Below are positions 5,140 to 5,669 of a stretch of 5,669 nt of DNA, one piece after another. The translations under genes and the position numbers were made by a program. The notes under the pieces were generated by a model, which had not been told where the DNA came from, did not search any database, and worked only from the letters and a program-made list of their open reading frames with translations. The DNA comes from Kangiella sp. (GTDB taxonomy: Bacteria; Pseudomonadota; Gammaproteobacteria; Enterobacterales; Kangiellaceae), in contig JAPHRL010000026.1 of assembly GCA_026195755.1 (NCBI GenBank), positions 1 to 5,669 of the forward strand, given 5' to 3'. Within the stretch, counting starts at the first letter, position 1. Each line of letters opens with the position of its first letter.

Positions 5140-5669
5140 ATGTCTGATTTAATGCTTTTCAGTGGTAATGCCACACCTGATCTCGCTAAACGAATTTCCG
5201 ATTACTTAAAAGTGCCACTTGGTAAAGCGCATACTGAACGCTTTAGCGATGGCGAATGCAGCGTCGAAATTCTAGAAAACGTTCGTGGTAAAGACGTTTT
5301 TATTATCCAATCTACCTGCGCACCGACTAACGACAACCTGATGGAACTGATCATCATGGCCGACGCGCTCAAGCGTGCATCCGCCAAGCGTATCACCGCA
5401 GTAATTCCTTACTATGGTTACGCACGTCAAGATCGTCGAGTACGCTCAGCGCGTGTTCCAATCAGCGCCAAAGTGGTCGCAGACATGATCAGCGGCGTCG
5501 GTTTTGACCGAGTTCTAACGGTTGACCTACACGCAGACCAGATTCAAGGCTTCTTCAATATTCCAGTAGACAACGTCTACGCCACTCCAGTACTTCTCGA
5601 ACACATCCAATCCAATATCGCTGGCAAAAACCTGATGGTTGTCTCTCCAGACGTTGGCGGTGTGGTTCG
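5140..5669 (+). CDS. prs: Ribose-phosphate pyrophosphokinase (5' portion; runs off right edge)
   Basis: Prs makes PRPP from ribose-5-phosphate and ATP, feeding purine, pyrimidine, histidine, tryptophan and NAD synthesis in the cytoplasm. The window holds 176 full codons of about 315. Seen: LFSGNATPDLA (6-16), RFSDGE (34-39), QSTCAPTNDNLMEL (57-70), PYYGYARQDRR (90-100) with the ATP-contacting Arg96 and Gln97, SARVPISAK (103-111), the catalytic histidine His131 in TVDLHADQIQGFF, and SPDVGG (169-174) at the start of the pyrophosphate-binding part. Alignment is collinear with E. coli Prs from residue 1, which fixes the ATG at 5140. AGGG (5129-5132) is the SD. It follows tRNA-Gln by 63 bases and may be cotranscribed with it or use its own promoter. 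Confidence 0.97.
   Translation, partial: MSDLMLFSGNATPDLAKRISDYLKVPLGKAHTERFSDGECSVEILENVRGKDVFIIQSTCAPTNDNLMELIIMADALKRASAKRITAVIPYYGYARQDRRVRSARVPISAKVVADMISGVGFDRVLTVDLHADQIQGFFNIPVDNVYATPVLLEHIQSNIAGKNLMVVSPDVGGVV

Overview
The window reads as a chromosomal housekeeping segment from a gammaproteobacterium. HemA, LolB, IspE and Prs all resemble the E. coli proteins closely. The order (divergent hemA, TPR lipoprotein, lolB, ispE, tRNA-Gln, prs) is the one I recall from Pseudomonas and related marine gammaproteobacteria. In E. coli lolB instead sits directly opposite hemA, with no TPR gene between. Base composition looks moderate, and I cannot name the genus.

Layout: the first 839 bases hold the 5' two-thirds of hemA on the minus strand, running off the left edge. 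A 202-base divergent control region (840-1041) carries a perfect extended -10 for hemA, a palindrome that puts TATAAT on both strands, and a second inverted repeat in the leader of the next gene. On the plus strand follows a 656-residue TPR lipoprotein gene, probably a relative of P. aeruginosa LbcA (PA4667). A 482-base gap (3013-3494) has no gene but is packed with small palindromic elements: two copies of one 36-base hairpin repeat, a second family in inverted orientation, and a third palindrome. Then come lolB and ispE with a 4-base ATGA overlap, tRNA-Gln(UUG) 8 bases after ispE, and the first 176 codons of prs, cut by the right edge.

Functionally the window combines envelope biogenesis (LolB, the outer-membrane lipoprotein receptor, and a lipoprotein TPR scaffold) with precursor metabolism: HemA commits Glu-tRNA to tetrapyrrole synthesis, IspE makes isoprenoid precursors and Prs makes PRPP. 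The lolB-ispE-tRNA-prs block looks like one transcription unit with possible internal promoters.

I see no defence system, mobile-element gene, CRISPR array or novel multigene system. The least explained signals are the repeat-packed gap, the symmetrical hemA promoter palindrome and the hairpin touching the prs ribosome binding site.
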